From Solitalea lacus (lineage in GTDB: Bacteria > Bacteroidota > Bacteroidia > Sphingobacteriales > Sphingobacteriaceae): a stretch of 64,000 bases of DNA. Under the pieces are notes generated by a model. The model saw nothing but the letters and a program-made list of their open reading frames with translations, had not been told where the DNA came from and ran no database searches. A program made the translations under genes and the position numbers. The DNA lies in NCBI RefSeq assembly GCF_022014595.1, contig NZ_CP091740.1, positions 3,770,200 to 3,834,199 on the forward strand. The letters run 5' to 3'. This document shows positions 36,337 through 45,604 of this stretch, piece by piece (within the stretch, counting starts at the first letter, position 1; each line of letters opens with the position of its first letter).

Positions 36337-37035
36337 TTATCTCCAGCTATAATAAGTACGTTGGGGGCCGAAATTTACCCGCAAACCTAAGGTAAGTAGG
36401 CCAAAGGAATCTGAATATTTATTATCATAACGAGGATTGTACCCATCAATATTATCAGTTAAGGCAATATTATGTTGATAGTTCACATTCAACTCAATAG
36501 GTGTTTCATCTCCATATTCCACAAATTTGATATTCAGTCCAGCATTTAAAGGAATGATAACGTTTGTCCCAGAATATTTTACGCCACCGATAGATGGAAA
36601 TTTCCCTCCCCCATCATTTGTAATGTAATTAAAGTCATTCATCTTGCTTTTTACAACACCTATACCCGCTCCTAGGTAGAGATTATTCCAAAAACCATAA
36701 GTTTCTTTCCACCAAGGGCGAAGAATTTCACCCAAACTCATGTTTACTGTACTATTAAAACTTGTAAAATCAGCTTCAAAACCTCTTCCATATTGATCGG
36801 GCTTATTTTTTGAAAACTTACCGTCATTTACGTTTAAACTTAAAAAGGTAAATGGAGTAATGTGAACGTCTCCTGAAAATCCGATACTAAAATTAACATC
36901 TCCGTAACCGGCATCCATGTTAGCACGATTTGCACCGACATTTAGGGTTGCTGCAAACATATTATACTTAAACTGTGCACTTGCCGAAAACATGCCAATA
37001 AATAGCAAACTAAGCGAGAGTAAATATTTTTTCAT
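36337..37035 (-). CDS. Small outer-membrane beta-barrel protein, paralogue of the gene at 8.2-9.0 kb
   Basis: 232 residues from ATG 37035 (MKKYLLSLSLLFIGMFSASAQ, a clean signal peptide). An in-frame ATG at 37107 would add 24 residues ahead of the signal peptide and is unlikely. Mature strands include FAATLNVGANRANMD, NLYLGAGIGVVK, IPLNAGLNIKF and ELNVNYQHNIALTDNIDGYNP..NKYSDSFGLLTLGLRVNFG. The last block is shared with the 8.2-kb protein. Function unknown. An envelope barrel with no enzymatic motif, encoded alone with its own terminator. Confidence 0.75.
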   Translation of the reverse strand: MKKYLLSLSLLFIGMFSASAQFKYNMFAATLNVGANRANMDAGYGDVNFSIGFSGDVHITPFTFLSLNVNDGKFSKNKPDQYGRGFEADFTSFNSTVNMSLGEILRPWWKETYGFWNNLYLGAGIGVVKSKMNDFNYITNDGGGKFPSIGGVKYSGTNVIIPLNAGLNIKFVEYGDETPIELNVNYQHNIALTDNIDGYNPRYDNKYSDSFGLLTLGLRVNFGPQRTYYSWR

Positions 37036-37268
37036 TTTTGGAATAATTGGTCTGATTGTAATAAAATTTCTTTTTGGTGCTATTTCACCTTGACCTTTAT
37101 ACTGCATAATTACAATTTAGGTTCTACTTATTAACATATTATTTTAAAAAAAATTAAAATATTCAATTCATACTATATTTTATTAATCTACAACTCAGTT
37201 ATTACAAATATTAATAACATATTGATACTAAAATAACTACTGCTTAATGTTATTTGCCTAATAATCGC

Positions 37269-37276
37269 TAACTTTG
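37269..37276 (+). promoter_or_regulatory. Likely -7 promoter element (TAACTTTG) for the glycosylphosphotransferase operon
   Basis: Exact TAnnTTTG match 56 bp before the ATG at 37333. A TTTG occurs upstream but only 12 bp away, so the -33 box is not clear. Confidence 0.45.
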
Positions 37277-37332
37277 CCCCGCCTATTAAAAAACAGGCAC
37301 CTTTACGCATCCCTACTCAACCAACTTAACCA

Positions 37333-38727
37333 ATGACTTACAGATATTCCTCTTATTTAAAGGGGCTTAACATAGGCGTGGATTTTTTACTGCTAAATCT
37401 TAGCTTTTACCTTGCTTATGCAAGTACATTTGAACATTGGATTGTCAAACATTCCAGAGAGTTCAACCCTCTGCATATGTTAACCATTAATCTCATCTGG
37501 TATCTGGTAACCGGTATCTGCAAGCTTTATGTAAATGTTTTTTCCAAAGAGTCTATTCCTACTATTAAAGTAACTTTAAAATCGGTTATCGTTTTTGGCC
37601 TCTGTATGCTATTACTTACTGATGGAATAAAAGAGTATACCCTTTCGCACCGAATTCTTGTTACCGGTTTAATTTTTTTCACTGTTCTTATTTTCAACTG
37701 GAAACTATTTTTCCTCCTTCAACGCATTCCACATAAAAACCGCTTAATTGAATACAAGCCTGTAGTAATTGCGGGAGCATCAAAAAACGGCATCGAACTT
37801 TACAACTACCTCAGTAAAAATTCTCGCTTAGGTTATCAGGTAGTTGGTTTTTTTGAAGATAGAATAACAGTTAATAAAAAAGGTGTGACCATTATAGGAA
37901 AGCTTGACGAATGTGTCAGCTTTGCCAGAAGAAGAAATGTTGAGGAAATTTTCTGTGCCTTACCTGAATCGGAAAATGAAAAAATTAACCAGTTGATGCT
38001 GGATGCAGACAAACATTTAATCCGCTTTAAACTGGTACCTGATGTTAAAGATTACTTCCGCAAAAATGTAATGGTGGAACTATACGGACACTTACCGGTA
38101 TTAAGCCCTCGGTCAGAACCGTTGGAAAGTAAGGGTAACCAAATTCTTAAACGTGCCTTTGACATTGTGTTTTCTCTCTTTGTTATTGTTTTTATACTTA
38201 GTTGGCTCTATCCTATTTTAAGTATGTTGATTAAGCTTGAATCTAAAGGACCTGCATTATTCCAACAAATACGTTCAGGTAAAAACAACAAGCCGTTTTA
38301 CTGCCTTAAATTCAGAAGTATGACGGTAAACAATGATGCTAACCGTAAACAAGCAACTAAAAATGATGCTCGAATAACCAAAATCGGTCGCTTTTTACGC
38401 AAATCAAGCATGGATGAACTTCCTCAGTTTATCAATGTATTGAAAGGGAATATGTCCGTTGTAGGACCGCGCCCTCATATGCTTAAACATACTAAAGAGT
38501 ACTCAGAAATTATCGACAAGTTTATGGTTCGTCATTTTCTGACACCAGGCATTACCGGCTGGGCCCAGGTAAACGGTTTAAGAGGAGAAACCCAAACGCA
38601 TGAAGATATGGAAAACCGGGTGGAAGCTGATATTTGGTACCTGGAGAATTGGTCGCTCCTACTCGACTGCAAAATCATCTTCATGACTGTTTACAAATCT
38701 ATTTTTGGCGATAAAAACGCTTATTAA
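37333..38727 (+). CDS. Exopolysaccharide polyprenyl glycosyl-1-phosphate transferase (WcaJ-like)
   Basis: The initiating enzyme: it moves a sugar-1-phosphate, probably glucose-1-phosphate, from a UDP-sugar to undecaprenyl phosphate. 464 residues: four N-terminal membrane helices, a CoA-binding-like Rossmann domain (VVIAGASKNGIELYNYLSKN, VVGFFEDR), a fifth hydrophobic segment (VFSLFVIVFILSWLYPIL), then the bacterial sugar transferase domain with ALFQQIRSGKNNKPFYCLKFRSM, LRKSSMDELPQFINVLKGNMSVVGPRP and TPGITGWAQVNGLRGET. It supplies the first step for the operon at 13.9-29 kb, which lacks such an enzyme. The Wzi-like gene follows 7 bp later. Confidence 0.93.
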   Translation: MTYRYSSYLKGLNIGVDFLLLNLSFYLAYASTFEHWIVKHSREFNPLHMLTINLIWYLVTGICKLYVNVFSKESIPTIKVTLKSVIVFGLCMLLLTDGIKEYTLSHRILVTGLIFFTVLIFNWKLFFLLQRIPHKNRLIEYKPVVIAGASKNGIELYNYLSKNSRLGYQVVGFFEDRITVNKKGVTIIGKLDECVSFARRRNVEEIFCALPESENEKINQLMLDADKHLIRFKLVPDVKDYFRKNVMVELYGHLPVLSPRSEPLESKGNQILKRAFDIVFSLFVIVFILSWLYPILSMLIKLESKGPALFQQIRSGKNNKPFYCLKFRSMTVNNDANRKQATKNDARITKIGRFLRKSSMDELPQFINVLKGNMSVVGPRPHMLKHTKEYSEIIDKFMVRHFLTPGITGWAQVNGLRGETQTHEDMENRVEADIWYLENWSLLLDCKIIFMTVYKSIFGDKNAY

Positions 38728-38734
38728 TTTTTCC

Positions 38735-40348
38735 ATGCGTAAGTTTTACTTTCTTCTTTTTGTTTTATGCATTGCCTTTATTGGCACTAATGCACAACAA
38801 AACACCTTATATCTTAACAAAGACTATAACCTGATTTTAGAACGGGAAATTCAAAAGGCAAATAAACCTGTACATACTGCAGCTAAGCCTTATTTATTTT
38901 CAACTCTTGACAGTATAATTCATATAGACTCAGTTGTAAAATCATATTTTAATACAGCTCCCCATCCTGCCGGTAATTTGTTTTTAAGAAAACTTACTCA
39001 GGAACATTTATTTAGTGTTAACCAAGCTGGTATAAGATTATTTGTTGACCCATTATTTGATTTCTCTTTTGGGAAGGAATTAAGTGCAGGAAACATTTAC
39101 ACAAACACCCGTGGTATTCAACTTGGAGGAGATATTGGGCCTAAGTTCTCTTTTTATACAGCTTTTTATGAAAACTGGGCAAAGTTTCCTGGTTATGTAC
39201 ATCAATATATAAAAAACAGAAAAGTTGTCCCAGGTCAAAGTATAGCGCGCATAAATCCTTCAGGAGCTATTGATTTTGGTGTTCCATATGGTTACATAAG
39301 CTATACTCCTAACCAATATTTTAATTTTCAGCTGGGTCAGGGAAAAAACTTTTTTGGAGATGGTTACCGATCAATGTTTCTTTCTGACGGAATTTATACC
39401 TACCCTTATTTTAAAATAACTACAAACTTCTGGAAAATTCAGTACACAAATCTTTGGGCTCAGTTCCTTGATTCTAGCGAAGGATTTAAGTTCAACAATA
39501 CCACTACTTTTCCGAAGAAATACGCTTCGTATCAATTCCTGTCCTTGCAAGCTACCAAACGGTTAAACATTAATTTATTTCAATCTATTGTTTGGTCAGC
39601 TGATTCAGCAGGGAAAAGAGGTATAGAATGGGCTTATATTAACCCCATTATTTACTTCAATACACTCAACTTTAACATGGGCTCACCCGACAACTCATTA
39701 ATGGGTATCGGCTTTAATTACAAGTTGATGAAAAGTCATAAACTTTATGGACAATTGATAATTGACGATTTCAACCTGAGTAAGTTAGCCTCTCAACAAG
39801 CTACCTATTTCCAGGAAAAATATGCTTATCAGCTTGGTTGGAAATACTTTGATGTGTTAAGTATCCCTAATTTATATTTCCAAGCTGAATTCAACCGTTC
39901 GAGGCCATACGTATATGCACATAAAGTACCTAAACTTAGCTATTCACACTTAAATGAACCAATTGCACATCCTTTGGGTGCAAACTTTAATGAATTCATT
40001 CTTATCGGAAATTATAAGATTAATAGATTTTCGTTTTCAGCACAGCTAAATAAAGCCAATTACGGAGCTGATTCAACAGGAACACACTGGGGAAAAAATA
40101 TATTCCTTTCTGATTATGCATCTGAAAAAGGAGAGTTTTCTTTCGGAAATACAACCGGACAAGGAATTATGACCAACCTTACCAATATTCAAGCGAAAGT
40201 GGCTTATTTGCTTAACCCTAAAACGAACTTAAAAATAGAGGCAGGCTTTAATACAAGGTCGGAAAATAGCCATTTAAAATCTTCAAAGACTTCCATGTTT
40301 TCCTTTGGAATCAAAACGGCTATAAACAATTTCTATTATGACTTTTAA
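38735..40348 (+). CDS. Wzi-like outer-membrane capsule-assembly barrel protein
   Basis: 537 residues from ATG 38735 (MRKFYFLLFVLCIAFIGTNAQ signal peptide). A longer frame from 38705 would overlap the upstream gene. The mature part starts with a helical segment and then about 16-18 strands (FVDPLFDFSFGKE, YGYISYTPNQYFNFQLGQGK, NFFGDGYRSMFLSDG, FGIKTAINNFYYDF). The NFFGDGYRSMFLSD block and barrel length resemble capsule assembly protein Wzi, which attaches polysaccharide at the cell surface. Coupling to the initiating transferase supports this. The stop codon overlaps that of the convergent phosphatase gene by 4 bp. Confidence 0.7.
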   Translation: MRKFYFLLFVLCIAFIGTNAQQNTLYLNKDYNLILEREIQKANKPVHTAAKPYLFSTLDSIIHIDSVVKSYFNTAPHPAGNLFLRKLTQEHLFSVNQAGIRLFVDPLFDFSFGKELSAGNIYTNTRGIQLGGDIGPKFSFYTAFYENWAKFPGYVHQYIKNRKVVPGQSIARINPSGAIDFGVPYGYISYTPNQYFNFQLGQGKNFFGDGYRSMFLSDGIYTYPYFKITTNFWKIQYTNLWAQFLDSSEGFKFNNTTTFPKKYASYQFLSLQATKRLNINLFQSIVWSADSAGKRGIEWAYINPIIYFNTLNFNMGSPDNSLMGIGFNYKLMKSHKLYGQLIIDDFNLSKLASQQATYFQEKYAYQLGWKYFDVLSIPNLYFQAEFNRSRPYVYAHKVPKLSYSHLNEPIAHPLGANFNEFILIGNYKINRFSFSAQLNKANYGADSTGTHWGKNIFLSDYASEKGEFSFGNTTGQGIMTNLTNIQAKVAYLLNPKTNLKIEAGFNTRSENSHLKSSKTSMFSFGIKTAINNFYYDF

Positions 40349-41088
40349 ATTAATCCATTATTACGCTGTATAGCGGCTTCTAATAACGGATAATACCCAC
40401 TGTTTTTAAGCGATTTTAAAGCATTTAAGTGCCGGTCATGGTGTAAATCAGACCCCACAAAATCAATCAAACCATCTTTCAAAAGATTAAGGGCCATAGT
40501 CTTATGCCTGTTACCGTAATACCCGGTAACGGAATTAATATTCAGCTGCAGGGAGCAACCAAGCTCTTTAAATTTATGTAAACGGCTATAATCTGTCAGG
40601 TAATAGTTATAACGTTCTGGATGTGCTAATAAAGGAGTATACCCTCTTGCCTTAAGTTCAAAGATGACATGTTCAATCATCATTGACTCCTGCATGAAGG
40701 ACATTTCGAACAAAACATAGTTCTCTCGCCCGAAACACAACAATTCATCCTTTTCAATCAGGGAAAGAAAATGCTCATCTAAAAAATATTCTGCAGCAGC
40801 ATCAACTTCTATCTGCAATCCTTCTTTTACAACTGCATTACGCACTTTATCACATCCACGTAAAATACCATCCTTAGTATTGGGATAATGATCAATCATA
40901 ATATGCGGAGTGGTAATTATATTTTTATACCCTAATTTTTGAAGCTCTTTTAAGAAAGAAATAGTAATATCCATTGAGGGAGATCCGTCATCGATTCCAG
41001 GAATAAGATGGGAATGCAAATCGACAACTGGGTACTGAAACGGAACAGATGCTTGCGTCGCTACTTGTTTCTTAAATAAGCTTAACAT
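40345..41088 (-). CDS. CpsB/YwqE-type PHP-fold protein-tyrosine phosphatase
   Basis: 247 residues. The PHP metal-binding motifs are DLHSHLIPGIDDG near the N terminus, TTPHIMIDHYPNT, EYFLDEHF, LLAHPERYNYY and FVGSDLHHDRH near the C terminus. This manganese-dependent family dephosphorylates tyrosine autokinases of the Wzc/CapB type, so its natural partner is the kinase encoded at 25.9-28.2 kb. Start chosen at ATG 41088 (MLSLFKK). ATG 41109 would lie upstream of a TAAATTTG promoter element and is less likely. Confidence 0.9.
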   Translation of the reverse strand: MLSLFKKQVATQASVPFQYPVVDLHSHLIPGIDDGSPSMDITISFLKELQKLGYKNIITTPHIMIDHYPNTKDGILRGCDKVRNAVVKEGLQIEVDAAAEYFLDEHFLSLIEKDELLCFGRENYVLFEMSFMQESMMIEHVIFELKARGYTPLLAHPERYNYYLTDYSRLHKFKELGCSLQLNINSVTGYYGNRHKTMALNLLKDGLIDFVGSDLHHDRHLNALKSLKNSGYYPLLEAAIQRNNGLI

Positions 41089-41093
41089 AACCG

Positions 41094-41101
41094 CAAATTT
41101 A
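41094..41101 (-). promoter_or_regulatory. Likely -7 promoter element (TAAATTTG) for the phosphatase gene
   Basis: Exact TAnnTTTG on the minus strand, ending only 5 bp before ATG 41088, which would give a leaderless or nearly leaderless mRNA. No -33 TTTG is seen at normal spacing. Confidence 0.4.
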
Positions 41102-41128
41102 GCAAACAATAACGAGCTTATGAACGAG

Positions 41129-41156
41129 AAAAGGGAATACCTACGGCATTCCCTTT
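41129..41156 (-). terminator. Terminator at the end of the ribosomal superoperon
   Basis: A 12-bp stem with one A-C mismatch (41130-41141 with 41145-41156) and a 3-base loop. On the minus strand it is followed by TTTTCTCGTT, 28 bp beyond the rplQ stop. Confidence 0.75.
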
Positions 41157-41183
41157 AATATTTAAAGATTGAATCTTTGCAAA

Positions 41184-41684
41184 TTATTCTGCTGATTCAG
41201 CTGCTGGTGCTTCTGTAGCTGGAGCTTCAGTTGCAGTTTCAGCTTTCTTAGCTTTAGTAGTGCTACCACCACGACGACGAGTTGCTTTAGCTTTCTTAAC
41301 TTCAGCTTTACCTGCAGTGTAAGTAGCATTGTAGTCAACTAATTCAATAAAGCACATTTCAGCGTTATCACCCATACGATTACCAGTTTTGATAATGCGG
41401 GTGTAACCTCCGTTACGAGTTGCAATTTTAGTTGCAATTTCACGGAATAACTCTGAAACAGAGTCTTTATTTTGTAAGTAGCTGAATACCGTACGACGAT
41501 TGTGTGTAGTATCAGTTTTAGCCTTAGTCATTAAAGGCTCTACATAAGTACGCAAAGCTTTAGCTTTGGCTAATGTAGTAGTGATTCGTTTATTTAGAAT
41601 CAAAGAAGAAGCCATATTTGACAACATCGCCTTGCGGTGTGCGTCGGTTCTTCCTAAGTGATTAACTTTTTTACCGTGTCTCAT
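41184..41684 (-). CDS. rplQ: 50S ribosomal protein L17
   Basis: The N-terminal [24 protein letters not shown] is the L17 signature, followed by [24 protein letters not shown]. The core fold takes about 120 residues. The remaining 45 are an Ala/Lys/Glu/Thr-rich low-complexity tail ([37 protein letters not shown] region), longer than in E. coli but common in Bacteroidota. Last gene of the superoperon, after rpoA. Confidence 0.97.
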   Translation of the reverse strand: MRHGKKVNHLGRTDAHRKAMLSNMASSLILNKRITTTLAKAKALRTYVEPLMTKAKTDTTHNRRTVFSYLQNKDSVSELFREIATKIATRNGGYTRIIKTGNRMGDNAEMCFIELVDYNATYTAGKAEVKKAKATRRRGGSTTKAKKAETATEAPATEAPAAESAE

Positions 41685-41698
41685 TTCTGTATTCTATT

Positions 41699-41775
41699 GA
41701 AGTCTGACGCCTGAAGTTTAAGAAGCCTGATCTTTCTTTGAAGTCAGCACTTCTGACCCCCGACCTCCTACTTCG
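41699..41775. repeat. Degenerate 7-bp repeats between rpoA and rplQ
   Basis: TGAAGTC, TGACGCC and TGAAGTT stand in direct succession at 41699-41719. Further TGAAGTC, CTTCTGACCCCCGACCTCC and TACTTCG units follow to 41775. Such GAAGTC/GACTTC-type runs recur in intergenic DNA of related genomes; that last point is from general knowledge. Confidence 0.5.
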
Positions 41776-41789
41776 TACATCGGATAATT

Positions 41790-42785
41790 TTATAAATCCT
41801 CGTCTAATTTAAATTTAGAAAGGTTCATGCCGAAGGTTAAACCTTTCGACTTAACCAATTCCTGAATCTCTGTAAGTGATTTCTTACCGAAGTTTCTGAA
41901 TTTTAACATATCAGCTACATCGTAAGTTACCAACTCGGCAAGAGTTCTGATATCAGCCGCTTTTAAACAATTCAATGCACGAACAGAAAGATCAAGATCC
42001 TGAAGTTCAGTTTTAAGGATTTTACGCATGTGCAGAACTTCCTCATCAACTTCTTTTGATTCTTCTTTAGCCTGAGTTTCAAGCATAATACGTTCGTCAG
42101 AGAACAGCATAAAGTGCTGAATCAAGATTTTAGCAGCTTCTTTAAGTGCGTCTTCAGGGTGAATTGAACCGTCGGTAGCAATATCCAGAACTAATTTTTC
42201 ATAGTCTGTTTTTTGTTCTACACGATAGTTTTCAATTGTATACTTTACGTTTTTAATCGGAGTATAAATTGAATCGATTGCAATAACACCTACATTCGCA
42301 TCAGCTGATTTATTTTCTTCTGCTGAAACATATCCTCTGCCTTTATTTACAGTTAATTCTAACTCTAGAGTTACATCACTGTTCATGTTGCAGATGATAA
42401 AATCAGTATTTAATACCGTAAAGTTACTTGAGAACTTGGTAATATCACCAGCAGTAAAAGCGTCTTGCCCGCTGATTACAACGAAGATTTTTTCTGAGTC
42501 GCCACTTTCGCCTGTTTTTTTGAAACGTACCTGCTTCAAATTGAGGATGATTTCGGTAACGTCTTCTACTACACCTTTAATGGTAGAGAACTCGTGCGAA
42601 ACACCTGCAATTTTAACACTGGTAATTGCGTAACCTTCTAAAGATGATAATAAAATCCTGCGCAAAGCATTTCCGATTGTTACGCCAAAGCCAGGCTCTA
42701 ACGGACGGAATTCAAAGAGACCTTGAAAATCGGTCGCTTTTTGCATGATTACTTTGTCAGGTCTTTGAAACGCTAAAATTGCCAT
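41790..42785 (-). CDS. rpoA: RNA polymerase alpha subunit
   Basis: Scaffold of RNA polymerase assembly and target of activators. The N-terminal domain contains [28 protein letters not shown], the dimer and beta-contact region. After a linker near residues 235-250, the C-terminal domain ([45 protein letters not shown]) carries the helix-hairpin-helix that binds UP elements. Length 331 is normal. Preceded by a strong hairpin after rpsD. Confidence 0.98.
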   Translation of the reverse strand: MAILAFQRPDKVIMQKATDFQGLFEFRPLEPGFGVTIGNALRRILLSSLEGYAITSVKIAGVSHEFSTIKGVVEDVTEIILNLKQVRFKKTGESGDSEKIFVVISGQDAFTAGDITKFSSNFTVLNTDFIICNMNSDVTLELELTVNKGRGYVSAEENKSADANVGVIAIDSIYTPIKNVKYTIENYRVEQKTDYEKLVLDIATDGSIHPEDALKEAAKILIQHFMLFSDERIMLETQAKEESKEVDEEVLHMRKILKTELQDLDLSVRALNCLKAADIRTLAELVTYDVADMLKFRNFGKKSLTEIQELVKSKGLTFGMNLSKFKLDEDL

Positions 42786-42833
42786 TTGAGATTTTTAAAC
42801 TTATTAAATTAGTTAAGCGTTAATTTACAGTAT

Positions 42834-42880
42834 TGATGGTTATTTGCTAATATAGAATATTTCTTTACAAATAACCATCA
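42834..42880. other. 13-bp perfect hairpin between rpsD and rpoA
   Basis: TGATGGTTATTTG at 42834-42846 pairs with 42868-42880 around a 21-base loop. There is no T-run on the minus strand, so an mRNA processing or stabilising stem is more likely than a terminator. Confidence 0.7.
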
Positions 42881-42891
42881 ATTATTAACTA

Positions 42892-43500
42892 CTATTTAGA
42901 GTACAACTCTACGATCAAGTGCTCCTTAATGTTTTCAGGAATCTGATCGCGCTCAGGCATTGCAAGGAACGTACCTTGCATTTCTGATTTATTCCACTCT
43001 AACCAGTTGTATTTAGATACTCTGTTAGCAGATAATGAAGTAGTGATAGCCTCTAAAGATTTAGATTTTTCACGTACACCAATAACATCACCAGCTTTCA
43101 ATGAGTACGAAGGAATATTTACAATCTTACCATTTACAGTAACGTGTTTATGGCCGATCAACTGACGTGCAGCAGCACGAGAAGATGCAATACCTAAACG
43201 GTAAACAGTATTGTCTAAACGAGCTTCCAAGAATTTTAACAATAACTCACCGGTAACACCTTGTTTACGAGAAGCTTTGTCAAAAATTAAAGCAAACTGT
43301 TTTTCTAATACGCCATAAGTATACTTAGCTTTTTGTTTTTCAGCTAACTGAACTGCGTATTCTGATTTTTTAGCACGTCTTTTTGAAGCGCCATGCTGAC
43401 CTGGAGGATAGTTTTTCTTTTCTAAAACTTTGTCAGGTCCAAAGATAGGCTCATTAAATTTACGAGCAATCTTTGATTTTGGTCCTATATATCTAGCCAT
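42892..43500 (-). CDS. rpsD: 30S ribosomal protein S4
   Basis: Primary 16S rRNA-binding protein. [21 protein letters not shown] opens the protein, and the S4 RNA-binding domain ([47 protein letters not shown]) is at about residues 92-155. Length 202 is typical. The N-terminal zinc-type cysteines of some S4 proteins are absent (C- form). Lies in the alpha-operon order rpsM-rpsK-rpsD-rpoA-rplQ. Confidence 0.98.
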   Translation of the reverse strand: MARYIGPKSKIARKFNEPIFGPDKVLEKKNYPPGQHGASKRRAKKSEYAVQLAEKQKAKYTYGVLEKQFALIFDKASRKQGVTGELLLKFLEARLDNTVYRLGIASSRAAARQLIGHKHVTVNGKIVNIPSYSLKAGDVIGVREKSKSLEAITTSLSANRVSKYNWLEWNKSEMQGTFLAMPERDQIPENIKEHLIVELYSK

Positions 43501-43563
43501 TTTTTTGTGTTAAAGTATTAGTACCCTTTAGGCACTAAATCTTAGCTTTAAAACTCTAATTAA

Positions 43564-43956
43564 TTAAACTCTTCTGCGTTTTGGAGGACGGCAACCGTTG
43601 TGAGGAAGCGGGGTAATATCCTTAATAGAACTGATCTCCAAACCTACGATTTGTAAAGTACGCATTGCCGACTCACGTCCAGCACCTGGGCCTTTAACAA
43701 ATACTTCAATTTTACGTAAACCAAGGTCGTGTGCAACTTTACCGCAATCAGTAGCAGCTTGTGCAGCAGCGTAAGGGGTATTTTTCTTAGAACCTTTAAA
43801 ACCCATTTTACCAGCTGAAGACCAAGAAATAGTTTGTCCTTGATTGTTGGTAAGGGTGATAATAATGTTGTTAAAAGTTGCGTTGATGTGAGCTTGGCCT
43901 TGAGCCTCAACCACTACAATACGCTTCTTAGTAACTTTTTTTGTTGACTTAGCCAT
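43564..43956 (-). CDS. rpsK: 30S ribosomal protein S11
   Basis: 130 residues. [49 protein letters not shown] and the C-terminal [18 protein letters not shown] are diagnostic. It forms part of the 30S platform around the 690 loop of 16S rRNA and contacts the mRNA exit. The gene sits between rpsM and rpsD, about 100 bp after rpsM with a small hairpin in between. Confidence 0.98.
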   Translation of the reverse strand: MAKSTKKVTKKRIVVVEAQGQAHINATFNNIIITLTNNQGQTISWSSAGKMGFKGSKKNTPYAAAQAATDCGKVAHDLGLRKIEVFVKGPGAGRESAMRTLQIVGLEISSIKDITPLPHNGCRPPKRRRV

Positions 43957-43981
43957 TCTTATAGTTAAACTTAAAAGTATA

Positions 43982-44004
43982 CCCTTAGTAATCCTTTCTA
44001 AGGG
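43982..44004. other. Small hairpin between rpsM and rpsK
   Basis: CCCTTAG (43982-43988) pairs with CTAAGGG (43998-44004) around a 9-base loop. No T-run follows on the minus strand. Confidence 0.5.
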
Positions 44005-44057
44005 AGGTAATCAGTTATCAAAATCACTTCAATAACCCTAAACTTGCTTATCTACTA

Positions 44058-44435
44058 TTATCTAGTAGCTTTTTTCTTACCAGCAACAGTCTTACGTTTA
44101 CCTTTACGGGTACGTGAGTTGTTCTTAGTACGTTGACCACGAAGTGGAAGACCTTTACGGTGACGAACACCACGGTAGCAACCAATATCCATCAAACGTT
44201 TAATGTTTAATTGCACTTCTGAACGAAGAGCACCTTCAACTTTAAATTTCTGATCGATAATTGTACGAATTGCACCTAGTTGATCATCATTCCAATCTTG
44301 CACTTTAGTATTCCAATCAATACCAGCTTCAGTCAAAATTTCTTGAGCTGATTTACGACCGATACCAAAAATGTAAGTTAGGCCGATTTCTCCTCGTTTG
44401 TTTCTTGGTAAATCAATACCTGCTATCCTTGCCAT
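44058..44435 (-). CDS. rpsM: 30S ribosomal protein S13
   Basis: 125 residues. [26 protein letters not shown] starts the protein. [28 protein letters not shown] near the C terminus is the tRNA/23S-contacting tail of the family. Head protein of the 30S subunit that forms bridge B1 with L5. Follows rpmJ as in most bacteria. Confidence 0.98.
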   Translation of the reverse strand: MARIAGIDLPRNKRGEIGLTYIFGIGRKSAQEILTEAGIDWNTKVQDWNDDQLGAIRTIIDQKFKVEGALRSEVQLNIKRLMDIGCYRGVRHRKGLPLRGQRTKNNSRTRKGKRKTVAGKKKATR

Positions 44436-44462
44436 ATTTAATTCAATCTATTAAGTTCTAAA

Positions 44463-44579
44463 TTACCCTTGACGCTGTTTGTACTTAGGATTCTTTTTGT
44501 TAATAACATAAAGTTTCCCGTTTCTGCGAATGATTTTGCAATCAACGCTACGCTTCTTAATTGATGCTTTAACTTTCAT
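44463..44579 (-). CDS. rpmJ: 50S ribosomal protein L36
   Basis: A 38-codon gene between infA and rpsM. The minus strand reads ATG at 44579 to TAA at 44463. The product starts [20 protein letters not shown] and ends [12 protein letters not shown]. This is L36 by sequence and position. Of the four zinc ligands of the C+ type (CxxC..C..H), only one Cys (SVDCKII) remains, so it is the zinc-free C- form. It stabilises 23S rRNA near the peptidyl-transferase end. Confidence 0.95.
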   Translation of the reverse strand: MKVKASIKKRSVDCKIIRRNGKLYVINKKNPKYKQRQG

Positions 44580-44580
44580 T

Positions 44581-44799
44581 TTATTTATACCTATAAGTGA
44601 TACGCCCCTTGGTTAAATCGTAAGGCGACATTTCTAATTTAACTTTATCGCCAGGTAAAATTTTGATGTAATTCATTCTCATTTTACCCGAGATATGTGC
44701 AATAATTTCGTGGCCGTTTTCTAGTTCTACACGAAACATTGCATTTGATAATGCTTCTCTAATGATTCCGTCCTGCTCAATTGAGGATTGTTTTGCCAT
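44581..44799 (-). CDS. infA: Translation initiation factor IF-1
   Basis: 72 residues of an S1-like OB fold: [72 protein letters not shown] has the full IF-1 pattern ([25 protein letters not shown]-like, [10 protein letters not shown]). It binds the A site of the 30S subunit at initiation. The gene is 1 bp from rpmJ and 8 bp after map. Confidence 0.98.
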   Translation of the reverse strand: MAKQSSIEQDGIIREALSNAMFRVELENGHEIIAHISGKMRMNYIKILPGDKVKLEMSPYDLTKGRITYRYK

Positions 44800-44807
44800 T
44801 TAGTATA

Positions 44808-45581
44808 TTATTTTTTTAATACTTCTTCAATGTAAGAGAAAGTAGATAAAACATCGGCTTTCCCGTTTGAAACTGATACAGTGTGCTCAAAGTGCGCTGA
44901 AGGCTGACGATCATGTGTGTAGATAGTCCAACCGTCATTTGCTTGTTTGACACGATGGGTACCCAAGTTGATCATTGGCTCTATCGCTATAACCAAGCCT
45001 TGTTGTAATTTAATACCAGAACCACGTTTACCGTAGTTAGGTACCTGAGGATCTTCATGCAATCGCTTTCCAACCCCATGGCCAACAAGTTCTCTTACCA
45101 CTCCGTATCCATGCTTTTCAGCATGCTCTTGAACTGCAAAACCAATGTCTCCTAAGCGCATTCCAACAACAGCTTTTTCAATTGCTAATGCTAGACACTC
45201 CTTGGTAACAGTAAGTAATTGTTGCACTTCAGGGGCAATTTCACCAACCGCAAATGTGTAGGCCGAATCACCGTAAAACTTGTTTTTCAGTACACCACAA
45301 TCCACAGAGATAACATCTCCCTCCTTCAACTCAGTTTTAGAAGGGAATCCATGCACCACTACTTCGTTTACCGAAATACAAAGTGATGCAGGGAATCCTC
45401 CATATCCTTTAAAAGCAGGTATTGCATTATTGTCGCGGATGAACTCCTCGGCAATTTGATCAAGCTTTAAGGAAGTTACTCCAGGCTTAATATACTTAGC
45501 AACCTCTGCTAACGTTTTTGAAACTAGTAAAGAACTTTCGCGAATGAGTTCAATCTCTTCTGCTGATTTGTAATGTACCAT
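44808..45581 (-). CDS. map: Methionine aminopeptidase, type I
   Basis: Removes the initiator methionine from nascent proteins. The M24 fold of 257 residues has the metal ligands in VISVDCGV and YGDSAYTFAVG (two Asp), GHGVGKRLHEDPQVPNYG (His), VIAIEPMINLG (Glu) and the last Glu in AHFEHTVSV. The short N terminus (SAEEIELIRESSLLVSKTLAEV) marks type Ia. Located between secY and infA. adk, often found here in other phyla, is absent. Confidence 0.97.
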   Translation of the reverse strand: MVHYKSAEEIELIRESSLLVSKTLAEVAKYIKPGVTSLKLDQIAEEFIRDNNAIPAFKGYGGFPASLCISVNEVVVHGFPSKTELKEGDVISVDCGVLKNKFYGDSAYTFAVGEIAPEVQQLLTVTKECLALAIEKAVVGMRLGDIGFAVQEHAEKHGYGVVRELVGHGVGKRLHEDPQVPNYGKRGSGIKLQQGLVIAIEPMINLGTHRVKQANDGWTIYTHDRQPSAHFEHTVSVSNGKADVLSTFSYIEEVLKK

Positions 45582-45604
45582 CCCGGCTTTCCCTCAATAC
45601 GAAA

